From contig NZ_PVNP01000013.1 in NCBI RefSeq assembly GCF_002993365.1, positions 62,001-126,000 of the forward strand: 64,000 nt of DNA. The letters run 5' to 3'. Below are positions 36,063-44,836 of the stretch, piece after piece; position 1 is the first letter of the stretch, and each line of letters begins with the position of its first letter. Under the pieces are notes generated by a model that searched no databases, was not told the origin of the DNA, and saw only the letters and a list, made by a program, of their open reading frames with translations. This DNA is from Marisediminitalea alba (GTDB lineage: Bacteria > Pseudomonadota > Gammaproteobacteria > Enterobacterales > Alteromonadaceae). A program made the position numbers and the translations under genes.

Positions 36063-37778
36063 ATGACCATTGAATTCGAAGCAAAGCTCAATCATGTGGA
36101 TATCCAGGATCTCACTTCACTGATTCAGTTTGAGAGCACCGAAGGCAAGATCTGGTTTGGTGAACAGCTGATTTTGTTTATGCAGCTCCCTGCCCTGGCC
36201 GCCTTCAGGCGCGAACTGGTCAATAGTATTGGTGTGGAAAGAGCCAAGGGTTTCTTTATGCGCCTGGGTTATCAGGGCGGTTTACGCGATGCGGAACTGG
36301 CCCGGCGGTTACGCCCCGATAGCGACGATATGGCGCTGTTCTGGACCGGCCCACAACTGCATTCACTGCGCGGAATGGTAAAAAACCGTCCGATTAAAAT
36401 AGAAATCGATAAGGAAAGTGGTCATTTTTACGGCGAGCTGGAATGGGTGGATTCCTGGGAGGTAGAGATTGTGCAAACCGAGCTCGGCCAAATTGATGAA
36501 CCGGCATGCTGGTCGTTACTCGGCTATGCCTGCGCTTATACTTCGGCCATTATGGGTCAGGAAATTATCTTCCGTGAGGTAAGCTGTCGTGGCTGTGGTG
36601 ATGAACGCTGCCTGATAGTAGGTAAGCCGGCTAGAGAATGGGAAGATGCCGCCGAATTCTCCCGGTATTTTACCGCTGAGCCCATTATTGAAGAGCTTTA
36701 CAGCCTGCAATCCCAGGTGAAGTCGCTGCGTAGCAGTCTGGCCCGTCATCAGGGGCAATATTATGGCATAGGCGATTCTCCGGACTATAAAAATGCCTGC
36801 AAAAAAATCGATAAAGCTGCGCAGAGCAAAGTGTCGGTGCTGCTATTGGGGGAAACCGGCGTTGGTAAGGAAGTGATCGCCCGTAGCGTGCATTTACGCA
36901 GCGACCGCGCCGAAAAAGCGTTTGTTGCCGTTAATTGTGCGGCCATTCCGCAGGAGCTTATTGAAGCGGAGCTATTTGGGGTAGAAAAGGGCGCTTTCAC
37001 CGGCGCCAATCAGTCTCGTGCCGGGCGTTTTGAACGGGCTGACGGTGGGACGATTTTCCTTGATGAGGTAGTAGAGCTCACGCCGCGGGCGCAAGCTTCG
37101 CTGCTTCGGGTACTGCAGGAAAGTGAGGTTGAGCGGGTTGGCGGTGTTAATACCCGCAAGGTAGATGTAAGGGTGATTGCCGCTACTAATGAAAGCCTGG
37201 AGCAGGCGGTGAAAGACGGTAAATTCCGGGCCGATCTGTTTTACCGTTTAAACGTGTTTCCGGTGCAGATCCCGCCGCTGCGCGATCGATTGGATGACTT
37301 ACCATTGCTGGTAGAACACTTCCTTGCCAAGTTTCATAACGATTACTCAAAACGCACGCTGGGCTTATCGGATAAGTCCTGGCGGTTCATTAAAAATTAT
37401 TCGTGGCCAGGCAATATCCGTGAGCTTAAGAACGTTATTGAGCGCGGCGTTATCCTTACTGATAACCACGAAACCATTTCACTGGAATCGCTGTTTGCCA
37501 GTGTTGGCCCTGAAGCCGTTAATACCGACGATACTCATGTGTATTCAGAAGGCCAGGTGGTGAAGCCGAGCAATATAAAAACCACTGACGGTTGGGTGGA
37601 TACGCTGATTAATCAGCAAATCGGCCTGGATTCTATTGAAGAGCAACTGATAAACCGGGCCATGGCTATGACCAACGATAATGTGTCGGCAGCGGCCCGG
37701 CTACTTAACCTTACCCGCCCGGCACTGGCCTATCGGCTCAAAAAGCTTAGCGAGAATGACTCGACAAACCTGAAGTGA
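36063..37778 (+). CDS. XylR/DmpR-type sigma54 activator of aromatic catabolism
   Basis: A 571-residue regulator, near the 563 of DmpR. The ATG at 36063 has AGGGGAAA upstream; a frame of 26 codons further up lacks a ribosome site. An N-terminal XylR_N aromatic-sensing domain (about 20-130) is followed by V4R (about 135-205, with cysteines in REVSCRGCGDERC). The AAA+ domain has GETGVGKE (Walker A, about 263), GAFTGA (sigma54 contact, about 310) and the Walker B region GTIFLDEV. A Fis-type helix-turn-helix closes the protein (NVSAAARLLNLTRPALAYRLKKL). It should activate the divergent dmpQ promoter on binding a phenolic or related inducer. Confidence 0.93.
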   Translation: MTIEFEAKLNHVDIQDLTSLIQFESTEGKIWFGEQLILFMQLPALAAFRRELVNSIGVERAKGFFMRLGYQGGLRDAELARRLRPDSDDMALFWTGPQLHSLRGMVKNRPIKIEIDKESGHFYGELEWVDSWEVEIVQTELGQIDEPACWSLLGYACAYTSAIMGQEIIFREVSCRGCGDERCLIVGKPAREWEDAAEFSRYFTAEPIIEELYSLQSQVKSLRSSLARHQGQYYGIGDSPDYKNACKKIDKAAQSKVSVLLLGETGVGKEVIARSVHLRSDRAEKAFVAVNCAAIPQELIEAELFGVEKGAFTGANQSRAGRFERADGGTIFLDEVVELTPRAQASLLRVLQESEVERVGGVNTRKVDVRVIAATNESLEQAVKDGKFRADLFYRLNVFPVQIPPLRDRLDDLPLLVEHFLAKFHNDYSKRTLGLSDKSWRFIKNYSWPGNIRELKNVIERGVILTDNHETISLESLFASVGPEAVNTDDTHVYSEGQVVKPSNIKTTDGWVDTLINQQIGLDSIEEQLINRAMAMTNDNVSAAARLLNLTRPALAYRLKKLSENDSTNLK

Positions 37779-37789
37779 TCAAATGATCA
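37776..37789. promoter_or_regulatory. Third activator-site-like palindrome at the end of the regulator gene
   Basis: TGATCA-AA-TGATCA overlaps the stop codon of the regulator and shares ATCAAATGAT with site 1 upstream of dmpQ. A relaxed sigma54-like element TGGCAGTTAACCTGCT (GG-N10-GC) follows at 37803-37818, but it is only about 14 bases away, too close for a usual enhancer-type arrangement. May be a regulator site for the next gene or a chance similarity. Confidence 0.3.
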
Positions 37790-37968
37790 AACCTGTCAAT
37801 TCTGGCAGTTAACCTGCTTTCTGGCGGTTCACAGTTAGTGCCGAATTAACTTTTTAAGATTCTGAAAATATTAGGTAAACCATAATATTTAGTGCATTTC
37901 AGAGAGTCGGTATTATTTATGCTGCGCTGATACTACTACGAGTCGTTTTATGTCATCAGAGGTGCCTT

Positions 37969-38532
37969 ATGAATACCCCATCCCAGCAGCCCGTTACCGT
38001 AATTGTGTCCAGACGGGTAAAACCTGAAGCCGTTACCGCGTTTGAATCCTTAAGTGATGAGATGTCGCGCCGGGCGAGTGAGTTCGACGGTTATATGGGC
38101 GCTACCCTGTTTCGTCCGGTGAGCCCTGAAGATCCGGAATACCGGATGATTTTTAAATTTGCCGATGAGGCCCGCCTGGCGGTATGGGAAAGCTCAGCCG
38201 AACGGACCGAGATGCTGGAAAAGCTCGAAGCACTGCTGATTTCGCCGACCGAACGGGAAAAGGTTTCCGGCTTGGTGACCTGGTTTAGTTTACCCTCGCA
38301 AAATCCGGTTACGCCACCGCCGCGTTATAAAATGACCATTGTCAGCTGGCTGGCGCTCTACCCGGCCGCTACCCTGATTTTCTGGCTGTTCGGGCCATGG
38401 CTTGCGGCAATACCGTTGCTGCTGCGCACCCTGCTGGTTACGGCGGTGCTAATGATATTGATGTCTTATGTACTGATGCCGTTTATGACTAAACGTTTTG
38501 CTTTCTGGCTATTTGGCAGGCAACACTCCTGA
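37969..38532 (+). CDS. ABM-domain (antibiotic biosynthesis monooxygenase-like) membrane protein
   Basis: A 187-residue protein. The N-terminal ferredoxin-like ABM domain (about 8-100; VTVIVSRRVKPEAVTAFESL and YRMIFKFADEARLAVWE) is followed by two hydrophobic helices (about 125-145 and 150-172). ABM plus C-terminal membrane helices is a known, uncharacterised architecture. The good ribosome site GAGGTGCC precedes the ATG. It is 190 bases downstream of the activator and could belong to the aromatic regulon, but this is inference. Confidence 0.8.
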   Translation: MNTPSQQPVTVIVSRRVKPEAVTAFESLSDEMSRRASEFDGYMGATLFRPVSPEDPEYRMIFKFADEARLAVWESSAERTEMLEKLEALLISPTEREKVSGLVTWFSLPSQNPVTPPPRYKMTIVSWLALYPAATLIFWLFGPWLAAIPLLLRTLLVTAVLMILMSYVLMPFMTKRFAFWLFGRQHS

Positions 38533-38537
38533 GGTCA

Positions 38538-39506
38538 TCAGAAGGAACGTTTAATACCAAGCAGAATCCGCCGGGTGCTATCCACCATATCGATTCTGGA
38601 AAACCAGTCCAGGTCAAAAACGGCAAGGGCGCCTGATAGTTCTACCGAACCACCGTGACCAGTACCCAGATAGTCTTCGGTCAGCTCGGCGCGCTGGCCG
38701 AAGTCAGCACTGACATAAGCATAATAGGCATACATCTCAACAGGGTACTGACCGAAGGAAAATTCACTGTCAAGGCCGAGCACCAGTTTGTTCTCTGCGT
38801 CGTCAACGCGCCTGACAAATTCAGCAAACCACACTTGATCAGACTGGTGAAAACGTACTTCACTGCGCAGGTAATTACCTTCAATAATGCGCTCGACACC
38901 AAATTCCATACTGAATTGTTCATTGATGGTAGCGCTGTACTCAAACTCAAAGAGGTTAAAATCATCGGCAAGAGATAGCGCCTTATTCGGATCGGTACTG
39001 TTAATAGCGCCTGCTACTAATTCCAGCTTGTGGCTCGGCTTTGCCTCGTAGACATGACGAATCCCCTGAAACCAGCCGTCTTTGGACATCCCGGTGGCCG
39101 AGATACGGCCTTTGTAGGTAGGAATAACGCCAAACTCGGTTTTACCCAGTGCATGAGTGCGACGCAGATAAAGACGCCTGACCGCAATCTGGTCACTGTC
39201 TTCATCGCCAAAGGTGTTGTGACTGGAGCTAAAATCATCGCCTGTTACGACAAAACTGTGCAGGCTCCATTGCTCACTGAGATTCAACTGAGGATAAAAA
39301 CGCAGCCGAAATTGTGAGCGATTACTTCGGTCTGAACGATTGTCGTAGCGAACCTGTACGTCGAGTTTTTGCTGATAAAAGCCAGCCGGTTCACCGACCG
39401 GTTCATCGATTGGTTCACCACCCGGTTCGGCTGCCTTACCAGGCGGTGTGAAAAAGAGGATGAGACATCCGATAAAGCAGGTCAGCCCGGTGCTCAGATA
39501 TGCCAT
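38538..39506 (-). CDS. Outer-membrane beta-barrel protein, function unknown
   Basis: A 322-residue protein with a signal peptide (to about KAA at 25) and a short Gly-Glu-Pro repeat (GEPIDEPVGEPAG) before the barrel. Alternating hydrophobic/polar strands with many Tyr, Trp and Phe fill the rest, and it ends in a terminal Phe (GIKRSF), the outer-membrane insertion signature. Convergent with the ABM gene, whose stop is 5 bases away. A porin or aromatic-compound channel is possible, but no specific family was recognised. Confidence 0.7.
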   Translation of the reverse strand: MAYLSTGLTCFIGCLILFFTPPGKAAEPGGEPIDEPVGEPAGFYQQKLDVQVRYDNRSDRSNRSQFRLRFYPQLNLSEQWSLHSFVVTGDDFSSSHNTFGDEDSDQIAVRRLYLRRTHALGKTEFGVIPTYKGRISATGMSKDGWFQGIRHVYEAKPSHKLELVAGAINSTDPNKALSLADDFNLFEFEYSATINEQFSMEFGVERIIEGNYLRSEVRFHQSDQVWFAEFVRRVDDAENKLVLGLDSEFSFGQYPVEMYAYYAYVSADFGQRAELTEDYLGTGHGGSVELSGALAVFDLDWFSRIDMVDSTRRILLGIKRSF

Positions 39507-39595
39507 TGGATAGATAAAAACTCACAGCTAAAAAACGCAGTGTAGCGCAAGTATAGCTTTTACAACCAGTAAATATTAGCGCTATCGATAAGGGG

Positions 39596-39720
39596 GAAAA
39601 AGAAAAAAGCCGGCAAGTCGCCGGCTAACAAGTGGAGAAGTACCTTTAACAAAGGTCACCAACAACTACGATGGGTCAATACCGTATCAGTTGGCGTAAA
39701 TTAAACTAAAGTCTAATCTA
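39596..39720 (-). ncRNA. Candidate small RNA ending in an orphan terminator
   Basis: Within the 350-base gene-free stretch 39507-39856, a strong minus-strand terminator (AGCCGGC / GCCGGCT, 39626-39608, then TTTTTTCTTTTTCCCC) lies about 175 bases past the accBC terminator at 39801-39830, with no gene between them. A second hairpin ACCTTT / AAAGGT (39656-39642) precedes it. This implies a short transcript starting inside the gap. The 5' end (about 39720) is a guess; no convincing promoter was found, and the terminator could alternatively serve accBC read-through. Confidence 0.35.
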
Positions 39721-39800
39721 AAGTTGAATATAAATGGAGTCGGTGAATATTAGTAATCAAAAAAAACGATACAGTTAATCGACAAAATAGAATAACCAAC

Positions 39801-39830
39801 AAAAAAGGCATTCCGAAGAATGCCTTTTGT
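39801..39830 (-). terminator. Intrinsic terminator of accBC
   Basis: Stem GGCATTC / GAATGCC with loop TTCG on the minus strand and a TTTTTTG tail, 27 bases after the accC stop. The plus side also has TTTTGT. Confidence 0.88.
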
Positions 39831-39856
39831 CTGATTTTGCGCTGAGCTAAAACAGC

Positions 39857-41197
39857 TTAGCTCAGGCCTAACTTCTTCTCGAGGTAGTGGATATTAGTAC
39901 CACCTGCATAGAAGTTTTCGTCGGCCATAATGCGTTGCTGCAACGGAATATTGGTTTTAATGCCGTCAACCACCAGTTCGTCCAGCGCGTGGCGCATACG
40001 GGCAATCGCTTCATCCCGGCTTTCACCGTAAGTAATAAGCTTGCCAATCATCGAATCATAGTACGGTGGCACAGAATAGCCGGCATAGATATGCGAATCC
40101 CAACGTACACCTAAACCACCTGGCGGGTGGAACATCTCGATTTTACCCGGGCTTGGGATAAATGAGTCAGGATCTTCGGCGTTAATCCGACATTCAATGG
40201 CATGGCCACGAATTTGGATTTGCGACTGGTCGATAGACAGCGGTTGGCCGGCTGCGATACGCAGTTGTTCTTTAACCAAATCAACGCCAGTAATCATCTC
40301 TGATACTGGGTGCTCTACCTGAATACGGGTGTTCATTTCAATGAAATAGAATTCGCCGTTTTCGTACAGAAACTCAAAGGTACCGGCACCGCGATAGCCA
40401 ATTTCGATACAGGCTTTGCGGCAACGATCGCCGATTTTATTGCGCATTTGCTCAGAAATACCTGGTGCCGGCGCTTCTTCTACCACTTTCTGGTGACGAC
40501 GCTGCATTGAGCAGTCACGTTCACCCAGATGGATCGCATTGCCCTGGCCATCAGCCAGTACCTGAATTTCTACGTGGCGTGGGTTTTCGAGGAATTTTTC
40601 CATATAAACAACGCTATTACCAAAAGCGGCGCCCGCTTCTGCCTGCGTAGTTTCGATGGATTTAATCAGTTCGGCTTCGCTGCGCACTACTCGCATACCA
40701 CGACCACCACCGCCACCGGCAGCTTTAACAATAATTGGGTATCCAATACGCTTGGCAATGGCTTTATTGCGCTCTTCGTCGTCGGTTAACGGGCCGTCAG
40801 AACCTGGTACACAAGGTACACCGGCTTTTTTCATGGCATTAATCGCAGACACTTTGTCGCCCATCAGGTTGATGGTATCTGCTTTCGGACCGATGAAAAT
40901 AAAGCCGCTTTTTTCTACCGCATCCGCAAAATCCGCGTTTTCGGCTAAGAAGCCATAACCCGGGTGAATGGCGATTGAGTTAGTGACTTCCGCCGCCGCA
41001 ATAATGCGCGGAATGTTCAGATAACTTTCAGTAGCGGATGCATTACCGATACAAATTGATTCATCAGCAAGCAATACATGTTTAAGATTACGGTCGGCAG
41101 TGGAGTGCACCGCTACCGTTTTAATCCCAAGCTCTTTGCACGCTCGCAGGATCCGCAGGGCAATTTCACCGCGGTTAGCTATGAGTACTTTATCCAT
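39857..41197 (-). CDS. accC: Acetyl-CoA carboxylase, biotin carboxylase subunit
   Basis: A 446-residue ATP-grasp enzyme that carboxylates the biotin on AccB in the first step of fatty acid synthesis. [20 protein letters not shown] opens the protein. ATP-grasp Gly-rich loop [13 protein letters not shown], catalytic region [16 protein letters not shown], and [16 protein letters not shown] are canonical. It starts 11 bases after accB. Confidence 0.98.
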   Translation of the reverse strand: MDKVLIANRGEIALRILRACKELGIKTVAVHSTADRNLKHVLLADESICIGNASATESYLNIPRIIAAAEVTNSIAIHPGYGFLAENADFADAVEKSGFIFIGPKADTINLMGDKVSAINAMKKAGVPCVPGSDGPLTDDEERNKAIAKRIGYPIIVKAAGGGGGRGMRVVRSEAELIKSIETTQAEAGAAFGNSVVYMEKFLENPRHVEIQVLADGQGNAIHLGERDCSMQRRHQKVVEEAPAPGISEQMRNKIGDRCRKACIEIGYRGAGTFEFLYENGEFYFIEMNTRIQVEHPVSEMITGVDLVKEQLRIAAGQPLSIDQSQIQIRGHAIECRINAEDPDSFIPSPGKIEMFHPPGGLGVRWDSHIYAGYSVPPYYDSMIGKLITYGESRDEAIARMRHALDELVVDGIKTNIPLQQRIMADENFYAGGTNIHYLEKKLGLS

Positions 41198-41208
41198 GAG
41201 ATTACCGT

Positions 41209-41652
41209 TTATTCGATGATGAACAGAGGCTGGTCGAATTCTACTGCTTCCTGGTTTTCTACCAGAATAGCTTTAACGACACCGGCTTTATCAGACTCGA
41301 TCTGGTTCATCATCTTCATAGCTTCTACGATACACAGGGTATCGCCAACATTAACGCTCTGACCTACTTCCACGAAATTTTTGGCCGTCGGTGAAGACGC
41401 GCGGTAGAAGGTGCCTACCATTGGAGATTTTACAGTATGGCCTGCCGGTGCCTCTGGCTCTGCCGGCGCGGCAGCAGGTGCTGGCGCGGCTGGTGCAGCC
41501 ATCGGGGCAGGGGCGGCATAATGAACAGGCGCTGCTGCTTGTGAACTGCCACGGTGAATACGTACAGATTCTTCACCTTCGGTGATTTCTAACTCGGCAA
41601 TGCCTGATTCTTCGACCAGCTCAATCAGTTTTTTTATCTTTCTAATATCCAT
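41209..41652 (-). CDS. accB: Acetyl-CoA carboxylase biotin carboxyl carrier protein
   Basis: A 147-residue carrier. The N-terminal domain ([20 protein letters not shown]) is followed by an Ala/Pro-rich linker (about 40-70) and the biotinyl domain, with the biotin-accepting Lys in [11 protein letters not shown]. Normal layout, with the thumb-like segment [14 protein letters not shown]. Coupled to accC. Confidence 0.98.
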   Translation of the reverse strand: MDIRKIKKLIELVEESGIAELEITEGEESVRIHRGSSQAAAPVHYAAPAPMAAPAAPAPAAAPAEPEAPAGHTVKSPMVGTFYRASSPTAKNFVEVGQSVNVGDTLCIVEAMKMMNQIESDKAGVVKAILVENQEAVEFDQPLFIIE

Positions 41653-41677
41653 AATCTGTCTCTGTTTGTCTTATCAA

Positions 41678-42112
41678 TTAGTGGGTAAAAATATCTGCTG
41701 CTGCGTCCAGGGCGAGCGAGTAGCCTTTAGCGCCAAAGCCTACTATTACGCCAGCAGCGATATCGGAAAAATAGGAATGATGTCGAAATGCTTCACGGGC
41801 ATGAACGTTCGACAAATGCACTTCAATAAACGGGATGGAGACACTCAACAACGCATCCCGCAATGCTACGCTGGTATGCGTAAAGGCCGCGGGGTTGATA
41901 ATAATGCCATCAACATGACCCATGGCAGCGTGAATACGATCGATAAGCACTGCTTCCGAGTTGGACTGCAAATGTTCTAACTCTATATGCATGTCTTTGG
42001 CCTGTTTTGACAGACCCTCGACGATGTCCTTGAGTGTAGCGTGGCCATATTTTTCTGGCTCACGTTTGCCTAACATATTAAGGTTAGGGCCGTTCAGTAG
42101 AAGTATTTTCAT
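41678..42112 (-). CDS. aroQ: Type II 3-dehydroquinate dehydratase
   Basis: A 144-residue dodecameric enzyme for step 3 of the shikimate pathway. Motifs: [15 protein letters not shown] (with the flexible active-site loop and Tyr in EKYGHAT), [30 protein letters not shown] and [17 protein letters not shown] (catalytic His). Linked to accBC 25 bases downstream, as in many gammaproteobacteria. The 232-base gap before cheB contains its promoter. Confidence 0.98.
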   Translation of the reverse strand: MKILLLNGPNLNMLGKREPEKYGHATLKDIVEGLSKQAKDMHIELEHLQSNSEAVLIDRIHAAMGHVDGIIINPAAFTHTSVALRDALLSVSIPFIEVHLSNVHAREAFRHHSYFSDIAAGVIVGFGAKGYSLALDAAADIFTH

Positions 42113-42344
42113 TAATCTTGTAGTTATCTTGCGGCTAAGTTCGGCATAAACACCAGTTATACATAAGTTCGTGATTATTTAACACAAAAACCACGTTGAA
42201 TTAATATTAAAATAAGCTTAATCGACAATTATAGTTAATAATTAAGATATCGCAGCAAAATACTGGTCTTATCAGGGGATTTAGCCGCAACTTCTCGATA
42301 TTGTGATAGGCTCGAATAAATATTGCGGCTGCAGGAGGGTAAGG

Positions 42345-43391
42345 TTACAGGCGGTTGCCCCTGGCTTTACTGCGAATGGCTTCTGTTAGCTGTTTGGCAA
42401 TCTCCGGGATTCGTAAAGATTTGTCTACGCCACCGCGTTTAACGGCTTCTTTGGGCATACCATACACAACGCAGGTGGCTTCATCCTGCGCAAAGGTTGT
42501 AGCGCCTTTATCATGCATTGCGCGCATTCCCTGGGCGCCATCACGGCCCATACCTGTGAGGATTACACCAAAGGCATTGTGTCCCACGTGCTCTGCCAGA
42601 CTATCAAATAAGACATCCACAGAGGGTTTATGGCCGCTAACCCGGCCCTCGTCACTGAGTTGGGTGCGGTAATCGGCGCCGTATTTAATAACGCTCAAAT
42701 GCTGGTCACCGGGGGCCAGGTAAACATGACCGGGCAACAGTCGTTCATTATGCTGTGCCTCTTTAACCGTCAGCGCGCATTGCCCGTTAAGGCGTTTGGC
42801 AAATGACGTGGTAAAGCCCGGCGGCATATGCTGGGTCATTACCACGGCCGGAAAGGATGCCGGTAGCCTGATCAGCAAATCTTTAATGGCTTCGGTACCG
42901 CCGGTGCTGGCACCGATACCGACAATCAGCTCAGTGCCGGAATACGTTAACTGGGTTTTGTTAACCGGTTCGTTGGCGACCCGTTTTTTGACCCGGGCTC
43001 CGGCGGCTGCAATTATTTTGTCGGTAACCAGTTGCTGAAAAGCCAGGAATTTGGCCTGAACATCGATTTTTGGCTTGGGAATAAAATCTACTGCCCCTAG
43101 CTCCAGTGCCAGCATAGTGGCATCTGCGCCTTTTTCGGTCAGGGTTGAAATCATCACTACCGGGGTCGGCTTGGCTTTCATCAGGCGATCTAAAAAAGTC
43201 AGGCCGTCGACCTTGGGCATTTCAATATCCAGCGTAATAACGTCGGGACTGAAACGCTTTACCATGTCCTTGGCGACATAAGCATCCGGTGCCGTGCCCA
43301 CCAGATTGAGGTCGGGATGATTGGCAATAATTTGTGTCATCAATGAGCGGATCAAAGCCGAATCATCGACAACCAATACAGAAATTGTCAT
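42345..43391 (-). CDS. cheB: Chemotaxis methylesterase/deamidase CheB
   Basis: A 348-residue response regulator. Receiver domain with Asp55 (VITLDIEMPKVDG), linker at about 130-155, then the methylesterase domain with catalytic Ser in GIGASTGGTEA, His in VMTQHMPPGFTTSFA and Asp in LTGMGRDGAQGM. It removes methyl groups from MCPs once phosphorylated by CheA. Last gene of the chemosensory operon, 6 bases after cheD. Confidence 0.97.
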   Translation of the reverse strand: MTISVLVVDDSALIRSLMTQIIANHPDLNLVGTAPDAYVAKDMVKRFSPDVITLDIEMPKVDGLTFLDRLMKAKPTPVVMISTLTEKGADATMLALELGAVDFIPKPKIDVQAKFLAFQQLVTDKIIAAAGARVKKRVANEPVNKTQLTYSGTELIVGIGASTGGTEAIKDLLIRLPASFPAVVMTQHMPPGFTTSFAKRLNGQCALTVKEAQHNERLLPGHVYLAPGDQHLSVIKYGADYRTQLSDEGRVSGHKPSVDVLFDSLAEHVGHNAFGVILTGMGRDGAQGMRAMHDKGATTFAQDEATCVVYGMPKEAVKRGGVDKSLRIPEIAKQLTEAIRSKARGNRL

Positions 43392-43397
43392 AGCAAG

Positions 43398-44006
43398 CTA
43401 CTCAAAAAAATCAATTTCACCGCTAATCGGCGTATCTTTGATACGCATGCGGTATTCACTTTCGCGATCAAGGATGGTGGTATTGTGCATAATTTTAATT
43501 TTCCGCACCTTTACTTCCCCGGTGTCGGGGAAAAAATAAACCTTTCGTGGGTAGGGGCCCAGTAAATCACGGGCCAGCACCGGAATATTTTCCAGTTTAA
43601 GGTAGTCGAGCACAAACTCGCTGTTACGCTCACCAATGTTGTGTACAGTAAGACCTTGTAAAACGTTGCCACCGCCAAATACTTTGGCTTCGAGGCGGTT
43701 TCTGTCGGCCCCCATTTTAAGCAACTCGTTGATAAGCAATTCCATGGCGTAGGTGCCATAGCGTGCCGAGGTATTCATCTCACCGGTGGTGACAAACTCA
43801 TCGTTAGGCAGTAAAAAGTGATTCATACCGCCAATTTTGGTGATCGGGTCGCGCAGGCATACCGATACACAGGAACCGAGTACGGTTACGATGATGGTTG
43901 GGTCCTTGGTGGCGTAGTATTCACCCGGCAGGATTTTTACCGCGTCACTGTCGAAGTGGCGGTCAAAATACCGGTTAGGGATAGTTTTCCCCGGCAATGG
44001 CGTCAT
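43398..44006 (-). CDS. cheD: Chemoreceptor glutamine deamidase CheD
   Basis: A 202-residue deamidase. Conserved GSCVSVCLRDP (catalytic Cys), GGMNHFLLP (His) and the C-terminal KVFGGGNVLQGL and YPRKVYFFPDTGEV. It deamidates Gln in receptors. Overlaps the cheR stop by 4 bases. Confidence 0.95.
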   Translation of the reverse strand: MTPLPGKTIPNRYFDRHFDSDAVKILPGEYYATKDPTIIVTVLGSCVSVCLRDPITKIGGMNHFLLPNDEFVTTGEMNTSARYGTYAMELLINELLKMGADRNRLEAKVFGGGNVLQGLTVHNIGERNSEFVLDYLKLENIPVLARDLLGPYPRKVYFFPDTGEVKVRKIKIMHNTTILDRESEYRMRIKDTPISGEIDFFE

Positions 44007-44818
44007 AAGTTCCCCCGGTTAACCTGATAAATGGTTTTCCCCATGGGTCGCATATACTGGCTCAGGTGAGAGAAGTTTTCAGAATGTCCGGCGATATACC
44101 AACTGTCTGTTTTCATTAATCTCAGAATTCGTTTCAGAATGATTTCCTGGGTTGGTTTGTCGAAATAAATCATTACGTTGCGACAAAACACAATATCCAG
44201 TCCTGGTTCCATGGCATAGTTGGTATCCAACAGGTTCTGTTGAAAGAAATGGATACTCTTGCGTAATTCAGGGACCACTCTTGCCTTGCCTGCATTGGCA
44301 CCCACACCGCGATGAAAAAACTGTTTGCGTCGAATGGGACTGAGTTTTTCAACCTGGTCGATGGGGTAAATGCCAGCCTGTGCCCGCTCCAGCATTCTGC
44401 TATCAATGTCGGAGGCGTATATTTTGACGTTATTGGTCAGAGACCCCCTGGCTTCTGCACAGGTCATTGCAATCGAATAAGGCTCTTCACCGCTGCTGCT
44501 CGCGGTACACCAGATCCGTAACGGCTCCGGATGAGTCAGTAAAAATCCTTTTAGCTGCTCAAAATGATGTGCCTCACGAAAAAAGGAAGTCAGGTTCGTG
44601 GTTAAAGCATTAATAAAGTGTTCGGTTTCCGCCTGGTGATCATCCAGATACCTTAAATAGGCCTGGAATGTATCAAGATTCAGAGCGCGCAGCCGCCGCG
44701 CAAGGCGGCTGTAAACCATATTGTCTTTACTGTCTGCCAGATTAATGCCGGTGAGCGCGCGGATCTTCTGGCGAACCGCATTAAACTCCCTAAGGCTAAA
44801 CGCAAAGGGTTTATCCAT
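44003..44818 (-). CDS. cheR: Chemoreceptor methyltransferase CheR
   Basis: A 271-residue SAM enzyme methylating MCP glutamates. Short N-terminal helical domain (about 1-75), then TNLTSFFREAHHFEQL, IWCTASSSGEEPYSIAMT (motif I), YASDIDSRMLERAQAG and VFCRNVMIYFD. It has the beta-subdomain that can bind a pentapeptide tether; a fitting tether is at the end of the MCP encoded just upstream. Confidence 0.97.
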   Translation of the reverse strand: MDKPFAFSLREFNAVRQKIRALTGINLADSKDNMVYSRLARRLRALNLDTFQAYLRYLDDHQAETEHFINALTTNLTSFFREAHHFEQLKGFLLTHPEPLRIWCTASSSGEEPYSIAMTCAEARGSLTNNVKIYASDIDSRMLERAQAGIYPIDQVEKLSPIRRKQFFHRGVGANAGKARVVPELRKSIHFFQQNLLDTNYAMEPGLDIVFCRNVMIYFDKPTQEIILKRILRLMKTDSWYIAGHSENFSHLSQYMRPMGKTIYQVNRGNL

Positions 44819-44836
44819 GTCAGTGCTCTTCAGGCT

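Noticed and set aside
37803..37818. TGGCAGTTAACCTGCT as a sigma54 promoter for the ABM gene.
   Set aside because: Matches only the GG-N10-GC skeleton, differs in both boxes, and lies about 150 bases from the start; kept only as a remark.
27541..39735. An 18-base A/T-rich word CTAAAGTTKAATATAAAT occurs at 27541 and at 39718 with one mismatch.
   Set aside because: In 64 kb of sequence one or two such near matches are expected by chance, more so in A/T-rich spacers.
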